Shown: positions 9,884 through 19,796 of the stretch, piece after piece | Layout: each line of letters opens with the position of its first letter | Numbering within the stretch: the first letter of the stretch is position 1 | Assembly (NCBI GenBank): GCA_036940085.1 | Contig: JALLBK010000309.1 | Location: 1 to 21,991, forward strand | Direction: 5' to 3' | DNA length: 21,991 nucleotides | Origin: Discostella pseudostelligera | Lineage: Eukaryota; Bacillariophyta; Thalassiosirophyceae; Thalassiosirales; Thalassiosiraceae | Position numbers and translations under genes: made by a program | The notes under the pieces: model-generated | Databases searched by the model: none | What the model saw: only the letters and a program-made list of their open reading frames with translations | What the model was told of the DNA's origin: nothing

Positions 9884-11104
9884 ATGGCATCTTACCACCC
9901 ATCCCTCGAGCAAATAACAACACTCTACCGACAAAATATAAGCAAGTTCTTATTCGTTAGCGATGCCTCATTGAAAAGCCAAACTACAAGTACTACTACT
10001 GCAAATTTACATCATCCAAACAACAACAGTACGACATCATCATGGATGGGTGATGCGGCGCGATCATTATCGTTGCGTTCGGCTACACCGCCAATTCTTG
10101 CCAATACTCATGATTTGGATAATAGAAAGACTAATAAAAGCAAACTCGACAACACGACCAAGCATGATGGAAAGAAAACCAACACTGCAGATGACGGTGC
10201 AGGTGTAGATGTTGCAGCTATCTGGACTACGACAACAACAACGTTGCTGTTACCATCTTCGTCAATGAATTCTTGGTCTGGTTGTATCTGTATGGCATGT
10301 GGTACATTGCTCTTGCCACCACCATCCAAGATTGATGCATCCAATACTATTGTGGAGGAGACTGAAAAAGGTGCATCCAATCCATTGACGATGACGACAG
10401 CACAACCACCACTGCTACTACCTTTGAATAGCCACATCTCTCTTCGTCCACTCAAACGAGATCGGACAAGACGCCGTCGGGCCTCTCGCGTCAAGGCGAA
10501 GGAACTTCACAATCGTACTCTTTCATTACAACGCCGTGGTGGTGGTAATAGCAACAACATCAACAGCGCTACTCTTCAGATACGAAACGAAGCAATACAA
10601 AAGGAGAAGATGCAACGCGTTGCATCCATGTACAATTTGGGCGATGGAAGAGCGAAGAATTGTCTTGTAATCAAGTGTACATTTTGTGGAATGAAGAAGA
10701 AACGGAAGGGAATGGAAATCAAGAAGTCGGTTGTACCACCCCCATCGTCATCATCACCCAAGAGTAATGGTGTACAAAGATCAAGAAGGAATGAGACAGT
10801 AAATGCGAAGAAGAAGTCAACGCAACTTCCTCCAGAGAGGAGAGGAGTAGTAGATCTTGCGAGGAAGAGGGTGGAGGATATTCCCTCTCAAATACGTGAC
10901 AATACAGACTTTATTTCGTTAGATTCCACCAGAGGTAAAAGTGGTATTGCAGTGGGGACAGATGATCGGAAGAGAAAGCAGGGTGGCGACGATGCAATCA
11001 TTTCCCCGTTATTACTCGGGGGTAAGAAGAAAAAGAAGAAGAAGCCAGAGACACCGAAAAAAGGAAGTGATCTCATGGATTTCTTATCGTCATTGAATGA
11101 TTGA
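9884..11104 (+). CDS. C18orf21/UPF0711-like protein, candidate RNase MRP subunit (RMP24 type)
   Basis: This is an intronless 406-aa basic protein. Features appear in the same order as in human C18orf21. Near the N-terminus is ISKFLFVSDASLKS. Then comes a Cys motif CICMACGTLLL (about residue 133), followed by SLRPLKRDRTRRRRASRVKA and ELHNRTLSL. A second Cys pair is in CLVIKCTFCGMKKK (about residues 261-274). A C-terminal DLMDFLSSLND resembles the human DFRNFLSSL. The two CxxC pairs probably make one zinc-binding site. The human protein was recently reported as an RNase MRP-specific subunit (RMP24), related to yeast Snm1. That would place this protein in nucleolar rRNA processing, consistent with its Lys/Arg-rich tail (KKKKKKK). 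Low-complexity Thr/Ser/Asn/Pro insertions lengthen it relative to the human protein. The assignment rests on spaced short motifs and could be wrong. Confidence 0.55.
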   Translation: MASYHPSLEQITTLYRQNISKFLFVSDASLKSQTTSTTTANLHHPNNNSTTSSWMGDAARSLSLRSATPPILANTHDLDNRKTNKSKLDNTTKHDGKKTNTADDGAGVDVAAIWTTTTTTLLLPSSSMNSWSGCICMACGTLLLPPPSKIDASNTIVEETEKGASNPLTMTTAQPPLLLPLNSHISLRPLKRDRTRRRRASRVKAKELHNRTLSLQRRGGGNSNNINSATLQIRNEAIQKEKMQRVASMYNLGDGRAKNCLVIKCTFCGMKKKRKGMEIKKSVVPPPSSSSPKSNGVQRSRRNETVNAKKKSTQLPPERRGVVDLARKRVEDIPSQIRDNTDFISLDSTRGKSGIAVGTDDRKRKQGGDDAIISPLLLGGKKKKKKKPETPKKGSDLMDFLSSLND

Positions 11105-11173
11105 ATGAGCGTGTATGAAATTCGTGAATGATAATTTATAGTGTAATATGCCGCAAGAAGATAAACGAACAAA

Positions 11174-12336
11174 TCAACTAGCTTTCATCTTCTTCCCGGT
11201 AGGTTGCTGCGATTCCATGGCTGCTGCTGCCACCGTCACCGCAGACGCAGATGAAGTTGTTCCTATAGTAGTTGTTGATGATGGTGGTGGCGGCGGCGGT
11301 GCCTTCTTTTTCAATGTCTTGCCTCCCCTATTGCCCTTGCTTCCCGCGACGACGACGGCGGTGTTTGCAGATCTTACTGTACCTGGTTTGTTGTTTCCCA
11401 TTGCACTCGACGTTGAGACACGAGTAGCAGCAGTGGGTGCACCTCCTCCTCCGCTTCCGCCAACACTACCAGCAACACCTCCTGGCATGCCACCCTCTAA
11501 TTCTTTCGCAGCGGACAACTCATGCTTCACCTCCTCCAACTCGGCATCAACACGCAATAACCGATCTTTCACATTGCGCAACTCTTCCTCTAAAAACCTT
11601 TTCGCCTCCAACATTACTTTTACTTCCGCTTCATCGCCATAGGTCCGAAAATGTTCAGTGACCAATGGTTCATTCGACAATGGATAGGGAAGCTTTTTAT
11701 TATTCTTTAAATGACCATTTAGTAGGCATTGATGAAAGGTGGCTTTGGGATTGGTGAATACAACTTCATCGTATTTTTCGGATACCACTGTAATGTTGTG
11801 GGGAATGTGGGGTAGAGGGTAAATGGAGGGAGATGCAACCAACGGATGAGTGAAAGTCAAACGCGCAAAGAGTGAGACAAAAATCTGAATAACGCATTAA
11901 AAAAATCATAAATTCACGCACCTGGAACTGTAGTATTCATATACGCTGCTGGATCCATCGACATTAGATTTGGCGGGACATTTTTCGGATACAATTTGAT
12001 CCCATGTGTCACAATCGTCGATCGTTCCTCAGCATCCTCCTTCCATACTATCCGTATCGATGCTTCAAATTCTCCCCATCCGGTCTCGGTAACCTCGTAG
12101 GGCGGCTCACATAATTCTCGCGTCGGTTGGGGGAAACTGGGATGCAATTGAAATATCACCTTGGAGATGGCAGCGCTAATGTCGTAGGTGGGGTCAGGAC
12201 TACGGACGTAGAGTGTCCATTTGTGGGTGCGATATTCATCTGCTTTCGGTCCGAGATAAAAGGCTATGGAGCCGTAGGCTATTGGGAGACAGGTGGTGGT
12301 GTTGGGGAGCCTGCCGGACGGGTTGGGCTTCGTCAT
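11174..12336 (-). CDS. YEATS-domain chromatin protein (YAF9/GAS41 type), two exons
   Basis: I join exons 12336-11922 and 11787-11174 into 342 aa. The start MTKPNPSG is the first ATG after an in-frame stop. The YEATS domain occupies roughly residues 15-150. Landmarks are PIAYGSIAFYLG, HKWTLYVRSPDP, ISKVIFQLHPSFPQPTRE, PPYEVTETGWGEFEASI and HGIKLYP. After the junction come VVSEKYDEVVFTNPKATF, as in GAS41 (VVSEFYDEMIF). A coiled coil (LEAKRFLEEELRNVKDRLLR onward, about 210-255) follows. The C-terminal tail is Gly/Ala/Pro-rich with KTLKKKAPPPPPP. YEATS readers bind acylated histone lysines. The GAS41/YAF9 type, with a C-terminal coiled coil, belongs to SWR1 and NuA4/TIP60 complexes that deposit H2A.Z and acetylate histone H4. 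Its stop is only 69 bp from that of the convergent C18orf21-like gene. Confidence 0.88.
11788..11921 (-). other. Intron of the YEATS gene (134 bp)
   Basis: The donor GTGCGT interrupts the codon after NTTVP. The acceptor ACATTACAG follows a pyrimidine-rich tract. Both ends are phase 1 and rebuild Val, giving TTVP-V-VSEKYDEVVF. The nearer acceptor ATTCAG at about 11885 was excluded because it shifts the frame. Confidence 0.8.
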
Positions 12337-12400
12337 GGTGCAGGGGTCAAAGATCAAGATTTTGGACGATGGATTCGAATCCACCAATTTTATCGCTAAT

Positions 12401-12493
12401 TGACACTCTGTTTTGGCGGGAGAGTGTCAGATACTCCTAGTACTTTTCGGTGGGAGGGACGGATGACGGAGTGGCCCATCATTTTTGGCGGGA
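12401..12493. promoter_or_regulatory. YEATS promoter: 9-bp hairpin enclosing GGCGGG, plus second GGCGGGA site
   Basis: TGACACTCT (12401-12409) and AGAGTGTCA (12421-12429) are perfect inverted repeats. The 11-nt loop GTTTTGGCGGG carries the E2F-like core. A second TTTTTGGCGGGAGAG lies at 12482-12496 and runs into the palindrome GTTGGCCAAC (12496-12505). The elements are 65-170 bp upstream of the YEATS start, in its promoter or 5' leader. Function is inferred. Confidence 0.45.
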
Positions 12494-12681
12494 GAGTTGG
12501 CCAACATTGACCATGGACGACAAGCAACGACGATGGTGATGTCGGCGGTCAGCGGGCATGGCAGGCAGTAAAGCCGAGCTCTCAAATAAATAGAACCCTC
12601 GCTGATCAACCGATCGACAGCGTCAGAATAAAATGGATCGTAAGAATGATTATTGTATCGAGGCGAACGGATACTTATCAG

Positions 12682-13397
12682 ATGCCATATCTTAATGAGC
12701 ATCGTTTAGGTGAAGAAATTTTGCGTCGGTTGGAGGTCAATGACCCGGGATTTGTCGTACGACGATGAATGTGACGATGGAACTGGGAGTGCTATCGGTG
12801 ACAGCAATGTTTTGAGAATGCTAAAAGTTTGGCGGTATGATCCTGGAATACACTGGCTGGATGAGTTTTGTTTCGGTCAACAACACAACCGGTCCATTGA
12901 GTGCTTGATGCTGCGATTTGATGTTTCCCCTCTTCCGTCAGAACGTGATAGAGTATTTCAAATCATCGCCCCCTTCTTCGAGCGTAACCGCAAACTCCGA
13001 TGTATTGATATTGAATCTTACTGATGTACTTTGTGACGTGACCAGCATCGACTGTACTTACTTATCAAACCACACACTTCGCCACGTTCGGATTGCAAAC
13101 AAGTGCCCGTGGGATAACGATGATGTCTCTTTGTATTTGGAAATGAATGCAAACGGAGGCAAAGCTGTAGTAGCTCGTCAAAAGATTCTGATTTTTCATT
13201 TTACCGGCAGAGCTGCTGACATTCATGCATTTACTCGTATGCCGGAGACTGTGAAGCCTCATGCAATTAGCTGGATTGGTAGAGACTCTCTTGGATACTC
13301 GCTGATGTTTGATTTTGTTCGAGGTAATCCAACACTTTTTGACATCTTCAGCAACAGGTTTCACCTTCATGCGGGGGTTAAAAGGAAATTGTGTTGA
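12682..13397 (+). pseudogene. Frameshifted remnant of an LRR-type diatom gene
   Basis: Three frames carry consecutive coherent pieces. Frame 1 (12682-12765) reads MPYLNEHRLGEEILRRLEV and NDPGFVV, then stops. Frame 2 (about 12750-13024) reads NVLRMLKVWRYDPGIHWLDE, FFERNRKLRCIDIES, then stops. Frame 3 (about 13000-13397) reads LTDVLCDVTSIDCTYLSNHT, VARQKILIFHFTG, ISWIGRDSLGYSLMFDFV, and ends GVKRKLC. The openings (ILRRLxxNDP, FFxxNxxLRCIDI) and the end block recall large diatom families with leucine-rich repeats and an N-terminal F-box-like start. The central repeats appear deleted: the LRR-type strand CIDIES abuts the C-terminal block directly. At least two frame changes are needed, so I call it a pseudogene. 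An unrecognised intron is a weaker alternative. No function is claimed. Confidence 0.5.
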
Positions 13398-13422
13398 AGA
13401 GAATATCGCCGAGAGATGAATG

Positions 13423-13462
13423 AACAATGAGAGAGTAGGTGTAACAATGAGATAGAAGGTGT
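13423..13462. repeat. Tandem duplication of a 20-bp unit
   Basis: Two adjacent 20-bp copies begin AACAATGAGA at 13423 and 13443 and differ at two positions. They lie between the LRR-type remnant and the 3' end of the ABC transporter. This looks like a simple slippage duplication. Confidence 0.7.
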
Positions 13463-13577
13463 ACGAGTTCGGATTGATGGTCACTTAATCATCGAGAGAT
13501 GCATTAACTCCTACGAACTCTATCATTCGTGATGCTGTAGGTACTCCGGCGAGGCCTGTACACTAATTTTTACATGG

Positions 13578-16500
13578 TTACGTTGGTCTATCTCGGATAA
13601 GTAATTGCTGCTCGCTGGCCTCCTTCGCCATCGCAATCAGAACTGCAGCTCCCTCGCCTGTCGCATGGACGAGGTCCGTGAATATCCCATTCTTCTCAAT
13701 CAACGCATATGGTGGTCCGAACTCAGCCGCTTGTCCATCTGCCATCACCAGGACCTTATCATAATCCATTATCGTTTCGAGACGATGAGCAATGGTAATC
13801 AAAGTTGTGCCAGCAAAACGTGTTCGTAGCATTCGTTGGATGAAACTATCCGTCTCTCCGTCAATATTGGCTATAGAAGAAATGAATCCAAACAAGTGTA
13901 AGTAATTTGCAAGGCAGTGGCGAGACGACAATAGAATTATTTGATCGCACCTGTGGCTTCGTCCATGAACAAAAGTTTTGGTCTCGCAAGCATCACACGC
14001 GCAAGAAGTAGCAAGGAACGCTCCCCAACGGAGAAGTTTGATCCACCTTCCTCTACTCGGGAGTTCAATATTTCGTTTCCCTTTCGGGATGGCAACATGC
14101 GCACAGATGCAAGGGCGTCGAGTAATTTGTCATCTGTCGATAAGCCAAATGGATCTAAACACTCCCTCAACGTACCAGCGAAGAGAAGAGGATTTTGAGG
14201 AATGATGGATATCCCATTCGGTCTCCCTCGTATGGCAGAAAGTCGTACGGTAGAAAGGTCGATGTCATCAATTGTAATGGTGCCGTCTTCCAATTCGACG
14301 AGTCGGAAAAGCGCAGCAAACAACGAAGACTTGCCTGCGCCGGTTCGTCCGACGACACCGCAATGCTCTCCAGCTTTCACTCTAAATGATAGACCATCCA
14401 GAGAGAGGGGCAATTTAGGCCTGTATCGCATTTTGACATCGCGGAATTCTAATTCTCCCCTTGATGGCCAAGAGATGTCCACGCTCTCTCCATTTACAAA
14501 ACCAGGTTCTTGTTGAATTTCCGTCATCTTTTGTATCCGCTCTATCGCGGTGACGGCCCCTTCTGCTTCCGTAGCATTGTCTAGCAGAATGCCCAATGCC
14601 ACTGTAAACCCAGCTGACCATCGAACGAGTAGGGCGACGAAGCCAGCACTGAGGTTGAAGAACTTGTTCAAGGTCACCACGAGAAGGCATGCAACAAAAA
14701 CTACTACCGCCCCAAGAAGTCCAATCCGTACGCCTAACCATCTCTGGGCAGCAATAAAATTCATCTGTGCAGCTGTACTTTCATCCGCAAATCCCTGAAA
14801 ACGATCAATGAATGTTGGTATTTTACGGAATGTTCTGATTGTCGCTGAGCCCTCCACAGCCTCAGACAGCATCACGTGTAACGAAGATCTAGATAGAGCA
14901 TCCAACCGTTGCAGATCTGCTCCAGATTTTCTGTAATGAAAATGGGTCAGCATGTATAAAATGGATAACGGCACCAGAACCACAAACATCCAAGGGAGGA
15001 TGGCAACCATGACAATGAGTGAGGTCGCGAACCAGCTTAGAGATATGAGCAACAAGCTCATGCACCAAACTAGCGTGACGTCTAATATCTCAGTGTCATA
15101 CGTGAATCGATTGAGTAGCCTTCCCATCGGTGTGGTTTCAAAGTATACCATCGGCGAGTGGAGGACACTGTGGGTCATGACCGAGTACAACTTCTTGGAG
15201 CATCGTATTCCCCCTGACACAATCCAAACGGTCCTAAAAAATGCGCATACGACAGCCAGTGTCAACATAATGCCGTAGACTGCCAAGTACCGACTCTGGG
15301 CCTCAATACCGATCGATTGGGGTGGAAACCAAACGCCGATGAACATAGTTGGAGAGTCGGTAGCCTCTGTCCATATCAAAAGCCACCACTCGGTTAAGAA
15401 GTAGAATGCTTTCTCAAGGATTAATAATAACGAAACGCCCAAGGTAAAAACGACTCCACCGGAATGACGAAACCACAGTGTCCATGCCCAGGCACGCGTC
15501 AAGCCATGCTCTCGCGCCTCGGGTGTTATCACGCCCTCCGCAACATCCTCAGTTTGTAACATGGCTTCTCTGAATGCACTAACCTGCGTACTCCGAAGCG
15601 AAGAACGGTTAAAATCGCTATGCCTCGGGGCATTTTTGTTACTTTCCTGAACTGCATTTAATATCGACTCAATGGCAATCTTGGCCTTTGGATCATCATC
15701 CACTCGTACTTCGGAGAGTTCCCCCCATGTTCCATGGAATGGGACTTTGCCATCAACGACGACCATAATTTGATTGACCCGATGCAAGAAATGAGAAGAG
15801 TGAGTGACCAGCACTACAGCGGTATTGGATAATAAGTTGCGCCCATCTTGTTGAAATAATCGGTCGAAGACATTCCTTGAAGTGCCGGCATCAAGAGCAC
15901 TAAGTGGATCATCAAACAGAGCAATGTCGGGGTTGGAGTACACAACGCGGGCCAATGACACTCGTTGTTTCTGTCCTCCACTGAGAGTGACCCCTCTTTC
16001 GCCAATTTCCGTCTGATCACCGGCGGGGGACAGATTCTCGATGTCTAATCTTAGGCAGCAAGCATCCAATACTTGATTGTACCGATCGGCATGGTATGCA
16101 CTCCCGAACAATATATTTTCACGTAGAGTAGCGTTCAGAATGAATGCCCCCTGACTGGCATACGCAACTTTGCCATGCTTTTCCAAAACAGTCATGGGGG
16201 AGACGGAAACTTCTCCAATAATGGCATTGATGATGGTGCTCTTTCCACTTCCTACGGGGCCAGCGATTGCAAGTATTTCACCGGGCTTAACGGACATGTT
16301 TACTCCATCCACAGTGAAACCAGTACTGCTAGCGCCAGGGCCCATGGCCTCCCATGCTTCCGCATTTGTTGGTACATTCCCCGCGCAGAATTTTCCATTT
16401 CTAACGACCAACAGAGGTTTCTTGTTGTTATTTTCATCAGATTGTAGCGGTTGTTGAGTATCAATGTCGTCATCAGTCACAGCCGGTGATGACCTGTCTG

Positions 16501-18376
16501 CCCAGTTACGTGCAGAAGCCGCGTCATTCATTGCATTCTTTCTCTCAATGATGGGTGATGAGATCCTTACTGCAGAATTTGACTCCCACTCAGTATTAGA
16601 TGTTCCACCCTCGTCTGTAGATGATAACCCACCAACCCCACTCCGAGGAGAAGTCGTCGACGACGTCGGCATACTCATAAAATTAGATATCCTCTGTGCC
16701 GAATCCCGCGCTTGCGCTACCTTCCCCACCAATCGACTAGCATAATTAATCGGAAACCGCAATGAATTGAACAACAATAATGCCGTAAAGGCATCCGCCG
16801 TCGTTAACACATTCCCCATCAACACATACGCCGCAAATGCCCCCATACTTGCAAATATCGGTGATGCAAATTGAATTGCCATTACCATACTCCAAACATA
16901 CAATTCTTGTCGCAATAATCGTAATTCCTCCTCCCGGACCTTTTTTAATCGTTCAATATATCGTTCTTCGTAATGATTCAATTTGGTAACCATAATTCCC
17001 TGCAACATGGCATTCACAATCTCCACACGTGTATCCGTAACCTTCACCCGTTGCTTCCGTATACTCATAATTCGATTCGAGGATACTTTCACCAGTGGAA
17101 TGAATAGTATCAATAGCACAATCCCCATTGCCATACTTGGCCCCACCACAATCATTAAAAATATTGTCACCAATAACATACTTAATGGTGCACTCCATAA
17201 CAAATGTCCCTCGGCGGTAACCTCAAATAATTTTTGTGTATCAATGGCGAAGAGAGTGGTGACGGCTCCGGTGGTGATGGCTCCGATTCTATGATCATCC
17301 ACGGTAGCAGCAGCAGCAGCAGCAGCAGCAGTAGCAGTAGCAGTAGCAGTAGCACTACTCGCACTCCTACTACTACTAGGACCCGCAGCAGTAGCACCAC
17401 ATCGACTATTTCTACGACGATCATTTCCTCTAGCAGCAGGACCACCACCACCACTACTACTATTACCCCTGGCAGCAGCAACACCATCCCCAACAACAGC
17501 ACCATCCCCCGAAGCAGACGAAGAAGAAGTGGACGACAAATTCAATATCCGCTCATACATGGCCCCCAACAAAGCCGTACGTATCATAACCCCACATTGC
17601 ATAGATAAATATCGATTCCGATGCATGGCGAAAGCATTCACAATATCAGCCACTAATATTAACATCACATAGGGAATGGCTTCGTGAAATATATTGCTGG
17701 ATGGATTGGCTTCTAATATACGAAGTAGTTGCCATATTAACATGGGAATACCAGCTTGACATAATACTACTAGGAATTGCCATGTCCCGGCGGGTAAGAA
17801 GGAGGGTTTGGATAATTGCCATAATGTTTTGAGTAAATTTCCATTGTTGGAAGTGTAGTATTGATTGAATTGCGGACGTAGATTGGAGAGTTTCATGGAG
17901 GAGGGAGTGCGATATAAGTCGGCCATGGTGAGACGTAGTTCGGTGCTACCCGACATCCCCTGCTGCTGGTGCTGCTGCTGATGTATTGATTGTGGCTGGT
18001 GTTGTTGACCATTGTCATCAGTAGTAGTAGTATCTCCATTATCTGACGAGGTGGTAATAGATGTTCGACGAGATCGACGTCGTTTGTAATATTCCCGTTG
18101 TTGTTGTTTAGTGTGAGTGTGTATTTCGGCACCCTTGGTGAATATGCAGTTCATGTAGGAGAAAGACCATTTGTGCAAGGTTGGGAAATATTGATGGCGA
18201 TGATGGCGACTGCTGTTGTTGGAATTTAGCGGCAGCTCGTTGTCGTTGTCGTCGTCTTCGGGCCATGGACCTCGACCGGGAAGTGGAGGAGTGTCGTGGC
18301 CGTCTTCTTCGACATCATGACTGCCGGCGGTATTTGATTTTGGAGAGCAGCATGGTTCATCCACCGAGAGAGCCAT
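13578..18376 (-). CDS. ABC transporter, ABCC/MRP subfamily (full transporter, one intron)
   Basis: I join exons 18376-13951 and 13870-13578 into 1572 aa. The order is TMD1-NBD1-TMD2-NBD2, without the extra TMD0 of long MRPs. NBD1 has Walker A GPVGSGKST (about residue 705), signature LSGGQKQRVSLAR (about 795) and Walker B IALFDDPLSALD, with Asp in place of the catalytic Glu, as is typical of ABCC NBD1. NBD2 has Walker A GVVGRTGAGKSS (about 1337), a diverged signature FSVGERSLLLLAR (about 1447) and LLFMDEATANID, completed by splicing. The H-loop is TLITIAHRLETI. Such pumps export anionic, glutathione-conjugated or other amphipathic compounds across plasma or vacuolar membranes. The substrate cannot be read here. 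The N-terminus (about 1-170) is His/Gln/Ser/Thr-rich, and about 77 low-complexity residues (281-357) are inserted after ERILNLSS in TMD1. Between NBD1 and TMD2 there is the usual linker. Confidence 0.93.
13871..13950 (-). other. Intron of the ABC transporter (80 bp)
   Basis: The donor GTGCGA follows MDEAT. The acceptor TTCTATAG precedes CCAATATTGACG. Phase 1 rebuilds Ala and restores the canonical D-loop sequence DEATANIDGETD. Reading through the intron would stop three codons after the donor. Confidence 0.9.
17305..17355. repeat. CAG/TAGCAG microsatellite inside the ABC transporter CDS
   Basis: A run of CAG triplets passes into alternating TAGCAG hexamers. On the coding (minus) strand it encodes an Ala-Thr alternation followed by a poly-Ala run (ATATATATAAAAAAAA). 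The same hexamer is the unit of the microsatellite at the right window edge. Confidence 0.85.
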
Positions 18377-18639
18377 AACGGCGAGTAAAAGGGAGGGGGG
18401 GTGTATGGTAGTAATGTTGATGAGAGACGCTCTCTAAAATTAGATGGCAGACCAACACCGGACCCGACATACATTGACTCATATCTCATGGTCATGGGTT
18501 TGGGTGGTGGACTGCGGACTTGAAAAAATGACGAGATTGCCGCATAGCAAGAAGATGGCAGAAAGGGTTGAGGCTCTTTAGAATTCGCACGGACTGTCTG
18601 AATGGTGGTTCCTTAAGTACTGGGACTTCGAACGACTTC

Positions 18640-18674
18640 CTTAGCACACTGCGGCAGACTGCGGCACTGCTAAG
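18640..18674. repeat. Hairpin with a tandem 10-mer in its loop
   Basis: CTTAGCA (18640-18646) and TGCTAAG (18668-18674) are perfect inverted repeats. The interval between them consists of CA... and two copies of ACTGCGGCA followed by G or C (18648-18657, 18658-18667). Confidence 0.6.
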
Positions 18675-18777
18675 TTTGGAACGTGATGAGATACAGTAAT
18701 TAATAATAACCCATTGGGAATGGCCTCATGCGACCACAACAGCTCAAACGGTACTTAATGAGTAAAGCCCCCAAAAT

Positions 18778-18888
18778 GGCGGGAAGGGCGAGAAGCGCCC
18801 CAAGCACACTTAATCAGCTTTACTAAATAATGGACTCCTACGTGGCTGTGCCGTAGGATTCCTGGACAAATTGTCCAGATTTCCCGCC
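18778..18888. repeat. Cluster of nested inverted repeats (possible structured element)
   Basis: The outer arms are GGCGGGAA (18778-18785) and TTCCCGCC (18881-18888). Inside, in order, are three perfect hairpins. GGGCG-AGAAG-CGCCC spans 18786-18800. TCCTACG (18836-18842) pairs with CGTAGGA (18852-18858). CTGGACAA-A-TTGTCCAG spans 18862-18878. The block is about 400 bp upstream of the ABC transporter start. It could be a structured RNA, the core of a small transposable element, or clustered binding sites. The sequence alone does not decide. Confidence 0.5.
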
Positions 18889-19777
18889 TCTTGGTAGGTT
18901 GTAGTAGTCAAATCATTGAACGCACTTTTACTGGCTGACACCGTGGGATAAGCAGCATGGATGACATCTGTAGAATGGGAGAGAGAGGGAGGAATGGGTG
19001 GCAGAATCAGCACCCTGAGGTAGATAATTGACATTAATCAACAATTGTTCTGGTGGCATGGCAGCATTTGATCTATTTAAAGGTTTGATATAGTTATGAA
19101 GCATTGAATCAGAGAAGATGTCTGAAACCGCCATTACTCCATGATGATGCAAATATGAATATCATTTATTTTTCTATGCATCTCCTCGACTTCGTCAGAT
19201 TGAGATGATATTATGAGCTACAATTATATGCAACAACCAACGTGATAGTGATAGGGCTGTTATTGAAAAAGTAATGGCTCGGCAATGATTTGCTCTGGAT
19301 CACATCATCGCAGGATCGATTTTCGCCAAGCCAACTACAACAATGTCAAACCTTTGGCAGTAATTTTTACATTGAAACCCAGATAAGTATGTCTGCTGTC
19401 GACTGTATTATTGTTGTCTTTGGAGAAAGAGATGGCGCTTGTTGAGGTAGGAGATTCCTGATGCATGATGCCAGCCAAATCGGACATGTCAACAGACATA
19501 AGATCATAACTTTTAGAGACATTGAATTTTTCATTACTTCTTTCATTATCTTATTGTATATAAATCTATCTATAAGTGTGTCAAGTATTGCATGCGATAA
19601 TGGAGTGGGAGAGTTCTATATCTTGTTTCCTCTCGTGGCTTTCCATTCATCGATGAAATTGAAAAAGACTTCGCAATGATGTGAGGATGGCACATTGTCG
19701 ATGGTGGTGCACAAGGCAGACAACATTGTATCACTGCATTCATTGCTTATCACTCCCCTCATATGTAGATTTTGTAC

Positions 19778-19796
19778 TGTCCAGGAATGTCCAGGA
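19778..19796 (+). repeat. Tandem TGTCCAGGA pair
   Basis: TGTCCAGGA occurs at 19778-19786 and 19788-19796, a 10-bp period. Its TGTCCAG core also forms the right arm of the palindrome at 18862-18878. Confidence 0.6.

Noticed and set aside
9696..9917. 73-codon frame overlapping the start of the C18orf21-like gene
   Set aside because: It covers promoter motifs, has no protein-like features and is out of frame with the downstream gene.
11788..11884. Using the nearer acceptor ATTCAG for the YEATS intron
   Set aside because: It leaves a phase-0 exon after a phase-1 donor and loses the VVSEKYDEVVF frame.
12371..12382. GGATTCGAATCC, resembling a tRNA T-arm
   Set aside because: Neither strand gives a proper 5-bp T stem, acceptor stem or anticodon arm around it. 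It is a chance palindrome in the YEATS leader.
12337..12387. Extending the YEATS protein upstream to an alternative TTG codon
   Set aside because: There is no ATG between the in-frame stop and 12336. The ATG at 12336 is the first and starts a sensible N-terminus.
17234..17608. Ser/Thr-rich open frame antisense to the ABC transporter
   Set aside because: It is simply the other strand of the CAG/TAG microsatellite and low-complexity insertion.
19461..19679. 72-codon frame in the gene-free region
   Set aside because: It is short, has a hydrophobic stretch that looks random in AT-rich DNA, and no family resemblance.
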